27,831 bases of DNA from Methanobacterium sp. PtaU1.Bin097 (GTDB lineage: Archaea; Methanobacteriota; Methanobacteria; Methanobacteriales; Methanobacteriaceae), in contig MVQY01000072.1 in NCBI GenBank assembly GCA_002067325.1, positions 1-27,831 of the forward strand, read 5' to 3'. This document shows, in pieces, positions 1 to 8,102 of this stretch. Within the stretch, counting starts at the first letter, position 1. Each line of letters starts with the position of its first letter. The notes under the pieces were generated by a model. The model saw only the letters and a program-made list of their open reading frames with translations. It was not told where the DNA came from and did no database searches. The position numbers and the translations under genes were made by a program.

Positions 1-36
1 ATAAAGATATGGTAAATATTACCAAGAGGAAATGGT

Positions 37-78
37 GGAAGGGTTCAAATTCTACCTGCTTCCTTTTATTTTTTTTAT
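37..78 (+). terminator. possible hairpin plus T-run upstream of uS10
   Basis: A short inverted repeat, GGAAG at 37-41 and CTTCC at 59-63, is followed by a T-rich run at 64-78. A separate small dyad (GGTAA-ATA-TTACC) lies at 11-23. This could be a weak terminator or attenuator between the gene left of the window (EF-1A in related genomes) and uS10, or only spacer in a cotranscribed operon. The uS10 ribosome binding site GGAGG (79-83) starts straight after the T-run. Confidence 0.25.
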
Positions 79-89
79 GGAGGATCTAA

Positions 90-398
<309 letters not shown>

Positions 399-399
399 A

Positions 400-472
400 T
401 TTTTTTTTAATAACGCTGTTTTTAATTTGGGATTAATAAATCCCACCTTTCAACCTTTTAGAAAAAGGTTGA
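400..472 (+). terminator. T-run and two hairpins after uS10
   Basis: Directly after the uS10 stop is T9 (400-408), the usual archaeal intrinsic termination signal. Two perfect hairpins follow: GGGATT-aata-AATCCC (429-444) and a 10-bp stem TCAACCTTTT/AAAAGGTTGA with a 3-nt loop (450-472). They separate the ribosomal transcript from the tRNA gene. An AT-rich box (AAATATTT, 475-482) about 25 bases before the tRNA may be its TATA element. Confidence 0.6.
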
Positions 473-502
473 TCAAATATTTCATTTATGATATCTGCAC
501 AT

Positions 503-587
<85 letters not shown>

Positions 588-598
588 CTTTTAATACC

Positions 599-1024
599 TT
601 ATTTTGCTTTTATTTTAAATTGCATGACCTTATTAAAATCTTCAAATACATCATTGTCACGTACTTCAAAGATACAGGGCATTGATTTCCCTACATTTTT
701 GGTCTGCTTTATTTTTGCTTTTATTCCTTCACTTATATCCAGACTATAAATATCTTCCACATACTTGCCTGGAATGTATATTATTGCTTGCATATAGCCT
801 TTCCAGGCTGACATCCATACAATGGTTCTTCTTTTTTTCTGTACTTTACACAGCCAAGCTTTTCCATCTTTATAATATCTCCACGTGTATTCCAAATTAT
901 TCTCATCAAATAGTTTCAGTAAATTCTGGTATGCTTCAAACGATGGGCCAAGTATTTCTTCAAGGACTTTTTCATCAGGATATACGTTTTCATCACGTAA
1001 TTCAATATTGTTTATTGTTTCCAT
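599..1024 (-). CDS. DUF3788 family protein
   Basis: Small soluble protein of 141 residues that I assign to the DUF3788 family (function unknown). The pattern fits: an N-terminal segment with LxExLGPSFEAYQNLLKLF, then a W-R-Y-Y-K-D-G-K-A-W-L-C core, a KKRRTIVW strand and a hydrophobic IYIPGKYVEDI segment. DUF3788 proteins are distantly similar to small alpha/beta stress or ligand-binding proteins, but no reaction is established. The ATG at 1024 is preceded by GAGGGAA at a good distance. The stop lies only 11 bases past the tRNA-Ser gene, which is transcribed toward it. The family call rests on pattern recall; the gene itself is secure. Confidence 0.75.
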   Translation of the reverse strand: METINNIELRDENVYPDEKVLEEILGPSFEAYQNLLKLFDENNLEYTWRYYKDGKAWLCKVQKKRRTIVWMSAWKGYMQAIIYIPGKYVEDIYSLDISEGIKAKIKQTKNVGKSMPCIFEVRDNDVFEDFNKVMQFKIKAK

Positions 1025-1147
1025 ACAATTTCCCTCAATATCTTTTATTATTTAATGAAATACTGATAGCTAATGGAATTGTAATAATAATAAAAGAAGT
1101 GGCTATGACTATTTAGAAGCAAGTCTTGATAATGTAATTTTATTAGT

Positions 1148-1726
1148 TTATTCATTAGATCCTTTAAATATCTTTAAGAAAACACTCCGTTTTGAAAAAG
1201 AACTCTCGACCTTGACTCCGTAACTTTTAAACAAACTTTCAAACTCTATTACCATAAGTTTGGCATGATTAATGCCTAGATTGTGAGTCATTATTATCGT
1301 GTAATAGTCATCATCTTCTGTGTGATCTATCGAGTCCTGACCTAACATGCTCCTATTAAGGACTATGCCATCGATTAATTCCTGTAAACTGCATTCTTTA
1401 AGAGGTTTCTGATAAAGCCATTCTATTGCAAACTCTAGTGGTTTTTGATCCTTCACGTATACACTGAAACGCTCCATATCAGCAGTTTCTAATAACATTT
1501 TAGCGGCATTTTTAGTGAAAGTTATTGATAAATGACTCAGTTCTCTTCCTATTCGCATCCAAGTCTCTTCTTCAATGGTTAATGGGGATTTTTGTTCTGG
1601 ATTGTTTTCTAAACATTCTAATGCGATTTCTAAGACTTTTTGATGTGTCTTGTATTTTTCTGCATGCTTTTTAAGTAATTTGTAGTGTTCCAGAGAGATA
1701 GTAGTGTTAATACGGCGCTTTTTCAT
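1148..1726 (-). CDS. putative ribbon-helix-helix-type DNA-binding protein
   Basis: 192-residue protein with an N-terminal segment KKRRINTTISLEHYKLLKKH that looks like a ribbon-helix-helix fold: a basic strand, then two helices ending in a KVLEIALECL region at about residues 30-38. The remaining 150 residues are acidic alpha/beta sequence I do not recognise. Similar architectures occur as uncharacterised proteins in methanogens (recalled, not searched). The ATG at 1726 has an AAGGGGA box upstream. The 200-base divergent gap to the serine hydrolase gene contains small dyads (ATACGTAT near 1795, ATGCGCAT near 1820) that could be operators. A role as transcriptional regulator is inference; I see no toxin partner beside it. 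Confidence 0.6.
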   Translation of the reverse strand: MKKRRINTTISLEHYKLLKKHAEKYKTHQKVLEIALECLENNPEQKSPLTIEEETWMRIGRELSHLSITFTKNAAKMLLETADMERFSVYVKDQKPLEFAIEWLYQKPLKECSLQELIDGIVLNRSMLGQDSIDHTEDDDYYTIIMTHNLGINHAKLMVIEFESLFKSYGVKVESSFSKRSVFLKIFKGSNE

Positions 1727-1930
1727 ATTAATATGTCCCCTTTACAGTCATGCATTATTATTTAGTATTTTTTTATCATTCCTTAAAACTTTCTATACGT
1801 ATGATACAAAAAAACATGCGCATGGCGTGCAGCTAAACTATAAATAATTGCACAGAAGATAAATTTTCGATAGAGGGCTTGTTAATTAACATAAAAATAA
1901 TAGATTAATTCTTTAGTTGGGGGCTTGAAA

Positions 1931-3592
1931 ATGGATGATAAAGTTTTAGGTGGGATAATACTAATTTTGGTGATTGTAGCAGGTGTAGCGGGTGTGTTGT
2001 TTTATAATTCTGATTTTAATAACCCGGGAACTGATAATAACACTAAAAACACCACGAATAATAATACTGCAAGTAATGATACCACCAACACATCAACCGA
2101 TCAATTAGCCTTAACTTTACTTCCAGTTAACCAGCCAGGAAATAACCCTGGCCCATCTCCAGGACCATCACCTGGTCCTGGTCCAAGTCCTGATCCTATG
2201 GATAATATTATCAGTCTTTTTGATGCTTATTTGAAAGCTAATTATGATCAATCTTTAGTACCGGGTATGGCGGTAGTCATAGTCCAAGATGGGAAAATAA
2301 TCTATATGAACACTCTGGGAGTTAGGGATCTGGCTTCAGGAGAACCCGTTGATAAAAATACATTATTTGGAATAGGTTCTAACACCAAACCATTTTCAGC
2401 AACCAACATTGGGCAACTGGTGAGTAAAGGCCTGATGAGTTGGGATGACCCTATAGCTAAATATTTTTCTGTTCCAGATGAATTCCAATTATACAGTGAC
2501 TATGTCAGTAATAATATCACCATCAGAGATGCTCTCTGTCATCGCAGTGGATTACCTGCACTTGATGGAGACCTGATATGGGCGGGGTTTAATCAGCCCT
2601 ATCCTTATATTATGAAAAATCTTCGCTACAGAGAGAATAGCACTCCATTCCGCAGTACCTGGCAATACAATAATTTGATTTATGTTATACCAAGTTATGC
2701 TGCAGCACGTGTAGCTAAAACTCCTTGGAATGAATTAATTAAGGAAGATCTGTTAATCCCTTTGGGTATGAGAACCTCCGTTACCAGTTACTGGGATTTC
2801 CTGAAGACAAAAAATCATGCCAAACCCTATTATCTTCTTAAAAATGGTACCATGATGGAATATGACATTATCCCTGATTCAGTTGGACCGGCGGGGAGCA
2901 TATATACTTCCATAAGTGAAATAGCTAACTGGTTGAAGTTCCAGATCGCTGATACTGGATATTATAACGGAGTCAAAATCTTAAACAAAAAGGAGTTAGA
3001 TGAAACACGCACTGGACAAATCAAAGTGAATGACCAATCTCAATATGGCTTTGGATGGGGTGTTTTAAAAGATTATATAACACATGCGGGAGGCCTTGAT
3101 GCTTTTAAAAGCCAGGTTACAGTTTATCCATCAAAGGGTTTAGCTATAGCCGTATTGGCCAATGGAGGGGAATATGCAGGTGCTTACAGAACTGCATTAG
3201 ATAAAAAATTCAGGGATTTAATCAACGGTAATTATACTAGTAATCCATGGTCTACTCAGAAGAAAAAAGCTCAAGACTCATTGAAACCTGTGCCTCCCAC
3301 ACCACCCATAATAAAACCAACACTGCCTTTAAACGGTTACACTGGCACTTATTCCAATAAATTCTATGGAAATATAAAGATCACAACATCTAATGGTGCA
3401 TTAATCTGTTACTACGGTGTTGATAAACATCCTTTCAAATTAACACACTGGAACAACAACACATATGAAGAAATAGTCTTTAACAACTATTTTGAATTCT
3501 CAAATATTAAGAAGGGGAAAGCTAACCAATTAACGGTAAAATTATCAGACTCACCGGAAAATGCTACATTCAACCGTACAAAAAGTGCCTGA
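1931..3592 (+). CDS. exported serine hydrolase, beta-lactamase class C/PBP fold (copy 1)
   Basis: Serine hydrolase of the beta-lactamase/D-Ala-D-Ala-peptidase superfamily (PF00144), 553 residues from ATG 1931. Order: membrane anchor (about 6-25), Asn/Thr-rich linker (about 28-58), Pro-Gly-Ser repeats (about 70-88), catalytic domain (about 90-430), C-terminal DUF3471-like beta domain from LPLNGYTGTYS. Catalytic motifs are intact: S150-N-T-K153, Y246-N-N248 and H385-A-G387 (the KTG equivalent). An alternative TTG start at 1925 is less likely, because the GGGGG box (1919-1923) is well spaced only from the ATG. The protein should sit outside the membrane. The wall substrate is unclear, since pseudomurein lacks D-amino acids; peptidase or esterase activity are both possible. 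It is a tandem paralogue of the next gene. Confidence 0.88.
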   Translation: MDDKVLGGIILILVIVAGVAGVLFYNSDFNNPGTDNNTKNTTNNNTASNDTTNTSTDQLALTLLPVNQPGNNPGPSPGPSPGPGPSPDPMDNIISLFDAYLKANYDQSLVPGMAVVIVQDGKIIYMNTLGVRDLASGEPVDKNTLFGIGSNTKPFSATNIGQLVSKGLMSWDDPIAKYFSVPDEFQLYSDYVSNNITIRDALCHRSGLPALDGDLIWAGFNQPYPYIMKNLRYRENSTPFRSTWQYNNLIYVIPSYAAARVAKTPWNELIKEDLLIPLGMRTSVTSYWDFLKTKNHAKPYYLLKNGTMMEYDIIPDSVGPAGSIYTSISEIANWLKFQIADTGYYNGVKILNKKELDETRTGQIKVNDQSQYGFGWGVLKDYITHAGGLDAFKSQVTVYPSKGLAIAVLANGGEYAGAYRTALDKKFRDLINGNYTSNPWSTQKKKAQDSLKPVPPTPPIIKPTLPLNGYTGTYSNKFYGNIKITTSNGALICYYGVDKHPFKLTHWNNNTYEEIVFNNYFEFSNIKKGKANQLTVKLSDSPENATFNRTKSA

Positions 3593-3656
3593 AATATAAT
3601 CCAAATGAGTTGAAGTAAGAATAATAACCGATTTAATGTAAAAGAGGGGAATATCA

Positions 3657-5363
3657 GTGGATATTAGGATTATAAGTGGAGTGGTACTGGTTTGTGCCAT
3701 AGTAGTTGTTGCGGGTGTGTTGTTTTATAATTCTGATTTTAATAACCAGGGAACTGATAATAACAATAAGAACACCACGAATAATGATTCTGCAAATAAT
3801 ACCACTAATACGTCAACCAATCAATTGGCTTTGACTTTACTTTCAGATAACCAGCCAGGATCTAACCCCGGACCATCACCTGGCCCTGGTCCAAGTCCCG
3901 GCCCTACTCCTGATCCCATGGATAATATAATCACTCTTTTCGATGTCTATCTGAATAAATATTATGATCAGTCTTTAATACCTGGCATGGCGGTAGTCAT
4001 AGTCCAAGATGGGAAAATAATCTACCTGAATACTTTAGGAGTTAAGGATCTTGCTTCAGGAGCACCCGTTGATGAGAATACATTGTTCGGAATATGTTCC
4101 ATTTCCAAACAATTTACTTCGACTAATATCGCCCAATTAGTGGATAAAGGGTTGATGAGTTGGGATGACTCCATATCTAAGTACTATTCAGTTCCAAACG
4201 AATTCCTGTTATATAACGATTTCTTTGTCAGCAACAACATCACCATTAGAGATGTTCTGATGCATAACAGTGGATTAAGTAGAGAACTGGGAAATGAGTA
4301 TCCTACATACTTTAATGATTCATTTTCTGAATCTATTTTCAAGCTCCGATACGTACAGAATGTCACTCCTTTCCGCAGTACATATGCATATAATAGTTTA
4401 GTTTATGCATTGGGGGGTTACTGCGCATCACAGGCAAATAATACCACCTGGAATGAGTTAATTAAGAAAGGCATCCTGGATCCACTGGGAATGCCCACCA
4501 CAACTACTAGCTATTGGGATTTCTTGAATTCACCAAACCATGCCACACCTTACAAACTTCTTAAAAACGGCACCATGGTACCCTACGATATCATTCCTGA
4601 TCCAGTTGGACCCGCGGGAAGTATATATAGCTCTATCAATGAGATGGCCAACTGGTTGAAGTTCCAAATAGCAGATACCGGGTATTATAATGGCAAGAAA
4701 ATAGTATCTAAAAAAGAGTTAGATGAAACACGCACCGAACAAATAAATATCACTGACCCCCTTGATTTGGCAATGTATGGTCCACAATATGGTTTGGGCT
4801 GGTTTATCCATCCCAAGGACACAACACTTCCATATTATGTAAGTCATCCAGGAGATAGCAGCGATTTCCATGCTCAGATTACTATTTATCCATCAGAGAA
4901 TTTAGGCATAGTAATACTGACCAATGGAGGAGTATATGCATCCAATTTCAGAAGTATCTTAGACTCTAAATTCAGGCAGTTATTAGTTGGTAATGAAGAC
5001 TTTGATCCATGGCCTGCTACTAAGGAAGCACTTGACGCGTCATGGAAACCTGAGTCTCCCACAGCACCTTTAGCAGGTCCAACACTGCCTTTAAATGGTT
5101 ATGTCGGAGTTTATAACAATATGGTCTACGGAAACATAACTATAACATCATCAAACGACACTTTGATCTGTCGTTATGGAACCAATAACCAAGCCTTTAA
5201 TTTAGAACACTTCAATGGTGATGTGTTTAATGAACCGTACAACGATTTCACATTTAACTTCACCAACATTTCTATTGGTGAGGCCAATAACTTAAAAGTC
5301 ACACTGCCAGACTATACCACTGCTCCAGCTAACAGTACGACCACGTTCAACCGTACAGAATAA
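3657..5363 (+). CDS. exported serine hydrolase, beta-lactamase class C/PBP fold (copy 2)
   Basis: Tandem paralogue of the preceding gene, 568 residues with a GTG start behind GAGGGGA. It has the same plan: signal anchor (about 5-24), Asn/Thr linker, Pro-Gly-Ser repeats (about 67-87), catalytic domain and C-terminal DUF3471-like domain (from LPLNGYVGVYN). Motifs: S148-I-S-K151 and H397-P-G399 are present, but the middle motif reads Y245-N-S247, so the usual Asn is Ser. The linker region is nearly identical to copy 1 while the catalytic domains differ more, pointing to duplication followed by divergence of specificity. It lies 64 bases after copy 1 and 52 before the alpha/beta hydrolase, so cotranscription is likely. 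Substrate unknown; extracellular ester or peptide hydrolysis is the family-level expectation. Confidence 0.88.
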   Translation: MDIRIISGVVLVCAIVVVAGVLFYNSDFNNQGTDNNNKNTTNNDSANNTTNTSTNQLALTLLSDNQPGSNPGPSPGPGPSPGPTPDPMDNIITLFDVYLNKYYDQSLIPGMAVVIVQDGKIIYLNTLGVKDLASGAPVDENTLFGICSISKQFTSTNIAQLVDKGLMSWDDSISKYYSVPNEFLLYNDFFVSNNITIRDVLMHNSGLSRELGNEYPTYFNDSFSESIFKLRYVQNVTPFRSTYAYNSLVYALGGYCASQANNTTWNELIKKGILDPLGMPTTTTSYWDFLNSPNHATPYKLLKNGTMVPYDIIPDPVGPAGSIYSSINEMANWLKFQIADTGYYNGKKIVSKKELDETRTEQINITDPLDLAMYGPQYGLGWFIHPKDTTLPYYVSHPGDSSDFHAQITIYPSENLGIVILTNGGVYASNFRSILDSKFRQLLVGNEDFDPWPATKEALDASWKPESPTAPLAGPTLPLNGYVGVYNNMVYGNITITSSNDTLICRYGTNNQAFNLEHFNGDVFNEPYNDFTFNFTNISIGEANNLKVTLPDYTTAPANSTTTFNRTE

Positions 5364-5415
5364 AAGTTAGATATTAGAATAAGATTTATTTCGGAGTAAA
5401 CTTCATCCTTAACTA

Positions 5416-6395
5416 ATGTTAAAAAATATCAAAAAAGCAGGTTTTGAGGAAAGGCAGTTTGATTCTGGTGAAGTTAAACTGAACTATGTTGAAGGTCCGG
5501 ATAATGGTCTGCCAATGATTTTAATCCCCGCACAGGCTGCTTCCTGGGAAAACTATCAGAAAGTGCTGGTAACTCTCTCATTAAAGTTTCATGTTTTTGT
5601 TTTGGATATCAGGGGGCATGGAAAATCAGACTGGACCCCCTGCGATTACACCTTTGAAAGTATTGGCCGGGACATGTCCAGTTTCATGCATCAGATAGTT
5701 AAAAAACCAGCCATTATCTCTGGAAACTCTTCAGGGGGATTGATAGCAGTTTGGATCGCTGCCAATCTACCAGAATGTACTCTGGCCATCATACTTGAAG
5801 ATGTCCCACTATTTTCGGCAGATTGGCCCCGTATTAAAACCGAATACGTTTATCATGTTTTAAAAAGTACTGTGGAAATAATTGAAGTGTTAAGAGAATC
5901 AAGAAGTGTTAAAAAATTGAAAATGGCATTCGATAAGATACAAAGACCGGTGAGCAGTGATAAGACCCGTAAATTACCTGGCTGGATCACCTATCCCCTG
6001 GCCTGGTTAATCCGTTTCTACCAATCCCTGAGTAAGGGAGAAATAATTTCTATACCCTTCTACCAGGAAAACTTCGTGCACTGGTGGAAACCCTATCCAC
6101 TTATGACCCTGACTTTTCAAAGGCCTGGGTTGACGGACGTATCTACCAGGGATTCAACCATGAAGAAGCACTAAAAAATGTGAAATGTCCGGTGTTACTT
6201 TTACATGCCAACTGGTTCCGACACCAACAGTATGGTCTGGTTGGGGCAATGGATGATGAAGACGCCGCCCGTGTTTGTGCCATCACAAACTGCCATTACA
6301 TACGAGTTGATTCAGAACATGTAATACACACCGAACAGCCGCGAATTTTCATCCACCGAGTTGAAGAATTTGTTAAAAATAATTTAGATGATTAA
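5416..6395 (+). pseudogene. alpha/beta hydrolase, broken by a single-base frameshift
   Basis: An alpha/beta-fold hydrolase of about 326 residues split over two frames. Frame one (5416 to about 6060) holds the beta-strand LILIPAQ region, DIRGHGKSDW, and the nucleophile elbow G103-N-S105-S-G. It then runs into out-of-frame sequence and stops at 6174. The other frame continues exactly where homologues would, with LPGKLRALVETLSTYDPDF, then VKCPVLLLHANWF and the catalytic-His region DSEHVIHTEQP, stopping at 6395. Restoring one base after 6060 (cccttc-cta) rejoins them as SIPF-LPGKLR. Either the gene is freshly inactivated or there is a deletion error in the sequence. The start at 5416 lacks a close ribosome binding site (CGGAG at about 5393 is far). 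It follows the two serine hydrolases. Confidence 0.85.
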
Positions 6396-6470
6396 ATTTT
6401 TCGAATTATTCAGCTTATCCATAGTATAGGTTTTGAAAAGCCAATCCCAGCGTTCCTTATTTTAATCTTC

Positions 6471-7646
6471 TTACAAGATTTCCAAATGCCGTTTTTCTAT
6501 CTCATTGGCTAGTTGATCCAGTTTTTCTAGGTCTTCATCGGTTGGCAGTCCTTTGATGATAACAGGTTCCAGAAGGCCGATTTTTAAGTTAGTTAACATA
6601 CTGGTAATTTGATCCACCATCCTTCCACCCCATCCATAAGAACCTATCACTGATGCAAACTTCAATTTTGGTTTTAAAACATTGGTTAAATATGTGGCAG
6701 AGACCACCAATGGGTGTGGACCGGTAAGTACGGTTGGTGAAGCGATTATTATGGTGGTGGCATCTACAAGTGCTTCTGCCAATTCACCAATATCAGTGCG
6801 GCTTAAATTAAAAGGTCTCACTTCTATCCCTTTTTCGATCAGGACATCCACTAAATAATCCACCATTATTTGAGTACTACCATGCATGGATACGTAAGGT
6901 ATAACCACCATATTCTCTGTTTTATCTGAAATCCATTCTTGATAAGCGTTGATTATAAATTCAGGATCCTGGTGTACGGGTCCATGACTGGGGGCGATTA
7001 AATCAACTTGGTATTGTAATATCTTTTCTATATTTCCTTCGATCATGGTGTGGAAGGGCATCATTATCTCTGCGTAATATCTTTTGGCTGAGGAGTAGAC
7101 CTTACACCTGTCCGTGACGTATAGGTTGCTGGTGGCCAGATGAGACCCGAAAAAATCGCAGGAAAACAGAATATTTTCTTCCTGCAGGTAGGTGACCATG
7201 GTTTCTGGCCAGTGGACCCAGGGAGTGTAAATGAATTTTAAAGTCTTATCTCCTAAGGAAAGGGTTTCACCATCATCCACAATTTTAAATCTATTTTCAG
7301 GTATTAAATGAAATTCCATAAGCAGATCTTTACACCGAGGATTGGTAATCACCGTTGAGTCGGGGAAGAGTTCTAATATGGTGTTAATAGAACCTGAATG
7401 ATCCTGTTCAGCATGATTGGAGATCACATAGTCGATTGATAGCCCTAACTCTTCCAGGTTCTCCACTAAATCCTTAGTTTTGGTAGGATCAACGGTATCT
7501 ATTAAAGCAGTCTTTTCATCGCCTTTAATTAAATAAGAGTTATAACTGGTTCCATCAGGAAGGGGTATAAGCTCATCAAACAACACCCTATCCCAATCTA
7601 TAGCTCCAACAGACCATATTCCTGCTTTTATTTCTTTACATGTCAG
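6471..7646 (-). CDS. fprA: F420H2 oxidase / A-type flavo-diiron protein FprA
   Basis: FprA of methanogens oxidises F420H2 and reduces O2 to water, protecting the anaerobe. An MBL-fold diiron domain (first about 260 residues) is followed by a flavodoxin domain with the FMN loop SMHGSTQ. Iron ligands are visible: H-A-E-Q-D-H-S-G (residues 78-85 of the long form), H of WVHWPET, D of SCDFFGSH and H of PSHGPV. The first standard start is GTG 7586 (371 residues), but the same frame upstream stays open to 7662 and encodes the family's conserved N-terminus IWSVGAIDWDR. I therefore place the start at CTG 7646, eight bases after AAGGAG, giving 391 residues. A near-cognate start or a base error are both possible. 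It is convergent with the broken alpha/beta hydrolase. Confidence 0.92.
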   Translation of the reverse strand: MTCKEIKAGIWSVGAIDWDRVLFDELIPLPDGTSYNSYLIKGDEKTALIDTVDPTKTKDLVENLEELGLSIDYVISNHAEQDHSGSINTILELFPDSTVITNPRCKDLLMEFHLIPENRFKIVDDGETLSLGDKTLKFIYTPWVHWPETMVTYLQEENILFSCDFFGSHLATSNLYVTDRCKVYSSAKRYYAEIMMPFHTMIEGNIEKILQYQVDLIAPSHGPVHQDPEFIINAYQEWISDKTENMVVIPYVSMHGSTQIMVDYLVDVLIEKGIEVRPFNLSRTDIGELAEALVDATTIIIASPTVLTGPHPLVVSATYLTNVLKPKLKFASVIGSYGWGGRMVDQITSMLTNLKIGLLEPVIIKGLPTDEDLEKLDQLANEIEKRHLEIL

Positions 7647-7699
7647 TATACCATCTCCTTGTTATAATTATCATTTGCATCGTTAATACACTTTAGTCT

Positions 7700-7860
7700 T
7701 CTAAAAGCTAAAAACCAGAACCCCCGCCACAGGGGAATCAATGACCGGAGGTGGCCAGGCTAATTATTCTCTACCCCTCTGTCATCTCAATTGTTAGGGC
7801 GAGTAGTGAACAGAAGCTGGACTGCAATCATCACCCACTGTAAATCCTAGAGACAGATCT
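7700..7860. other. GC-rich structured stretch in the gap between fprA and the methyltransferase
   Basis: The 456-base gap 7647-8102 has no substantial gene. Its part 7715-7850 is clearly more GC-rich than other gaps and contains pairing elements: CCCC-N6-GGGG around 7721-7736 and GCCAC/GTGGC around 7725-7755. On the minus strand, about 7870-7790, a short open stretch reads LGFTVGDDCSPAS before a stop, followed by the GC-rich hairpin. This arrangement resembles the end of a tnpB gene plus the right end of an IS200/IS605-type element, but is too short to prove it. An unrecognised structured RNA is the alternative. It does not match RNase P or SRP RNA motifs I know. Confidence 0.3.
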
Positions 7861-7894
7861 AAAACTTTTACGACTTAATCTTCTGGTGAGAAAT

Positions 7895-7993
7895 ATGTTC
7901 GAAGCTAAAGTAGTTATAAACCATTTAAAGAGTTTATATTACTCTATTACTCAAAAAAAGATATTCCGTTTAGAATATGTTTTTAATGAATAG
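7895..7993 (+). CDS. possible 32-residue small protein
   Basis: A short open frame begins with ATG 7895 four bases after a GGTGAG box (7885-7890), a spacing typical of this genome. It encodes MFEAKVVINHLKSLYYSITQ followed by a KKIFRLEYVF segment, a plausible amphipathic alpha/beta sequence, and stops at 7993. I do not recognise it. Short AT-rich frames with a chance ribosome binding site are common, so this is only a candidate. Confidence 0.2.
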   Translation: MFEAKVVINHLKSLYYSITQKKIFRLEYVFNE

Positions 7994-8020
7994 AAAAATT
8001 GAGAGAGAACTTTACAAGAC

Positions 8021-8074
8021 ATGGTAATTAAAAAACATAACAGAAAGATATTACCATAATGATAGAATTTATAA
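8021..8074 (+). promoter_or_regulatory. inverted repeat upstream of a TATA box (methyltransferase promoter)
   Basis: A perfect 8-bp inverted repeat, ATGGTAAT (8021-8028) and ATTACCAT (8050-8057), ends about eight bases before a TATA-like box (ATTTATAAG, about 8066-8074) in front of the methyltransferase gene. Transcription would start near 8095, leaving a very short leader. The arms are 21 bases apart, compatible with a regulator or activator contacting DNA next to the TFB recognition element. Confidence 0.4.
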
Positions 8075-8102
8075 GTCACCAGAAGGTAAGCGGGGTAATA
8101 TA

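Noticed and set aside
37..63. Sequence ggttcaaatt before uS10 looks like a tRNA T-loop
   Set aside because: Flanking bases do not form a T stem and no acceptor stem is present.
682..1116. 144-codon plus-strand frame opposite the DUF3788 gene
   Set aside because: Antisense shadow with hydrophobic low-complexity composition; the minus-strand gene has a ribosome binding site and family pattern.
5416..6395. Programmed frameshift in the alpha/beta hydrolase
   Set aside because: No slippery heptamer or pausing structure at the junction (cccttctacc); a simple one-base deletion explains it.
7700..7860. Possible SRP RNA or RNase P RNA
   Set aside because: Lacks the conserved GGAAG...AGCA loop of SRP RNA and the GAGGAAAGUC core of RNase P RNA.
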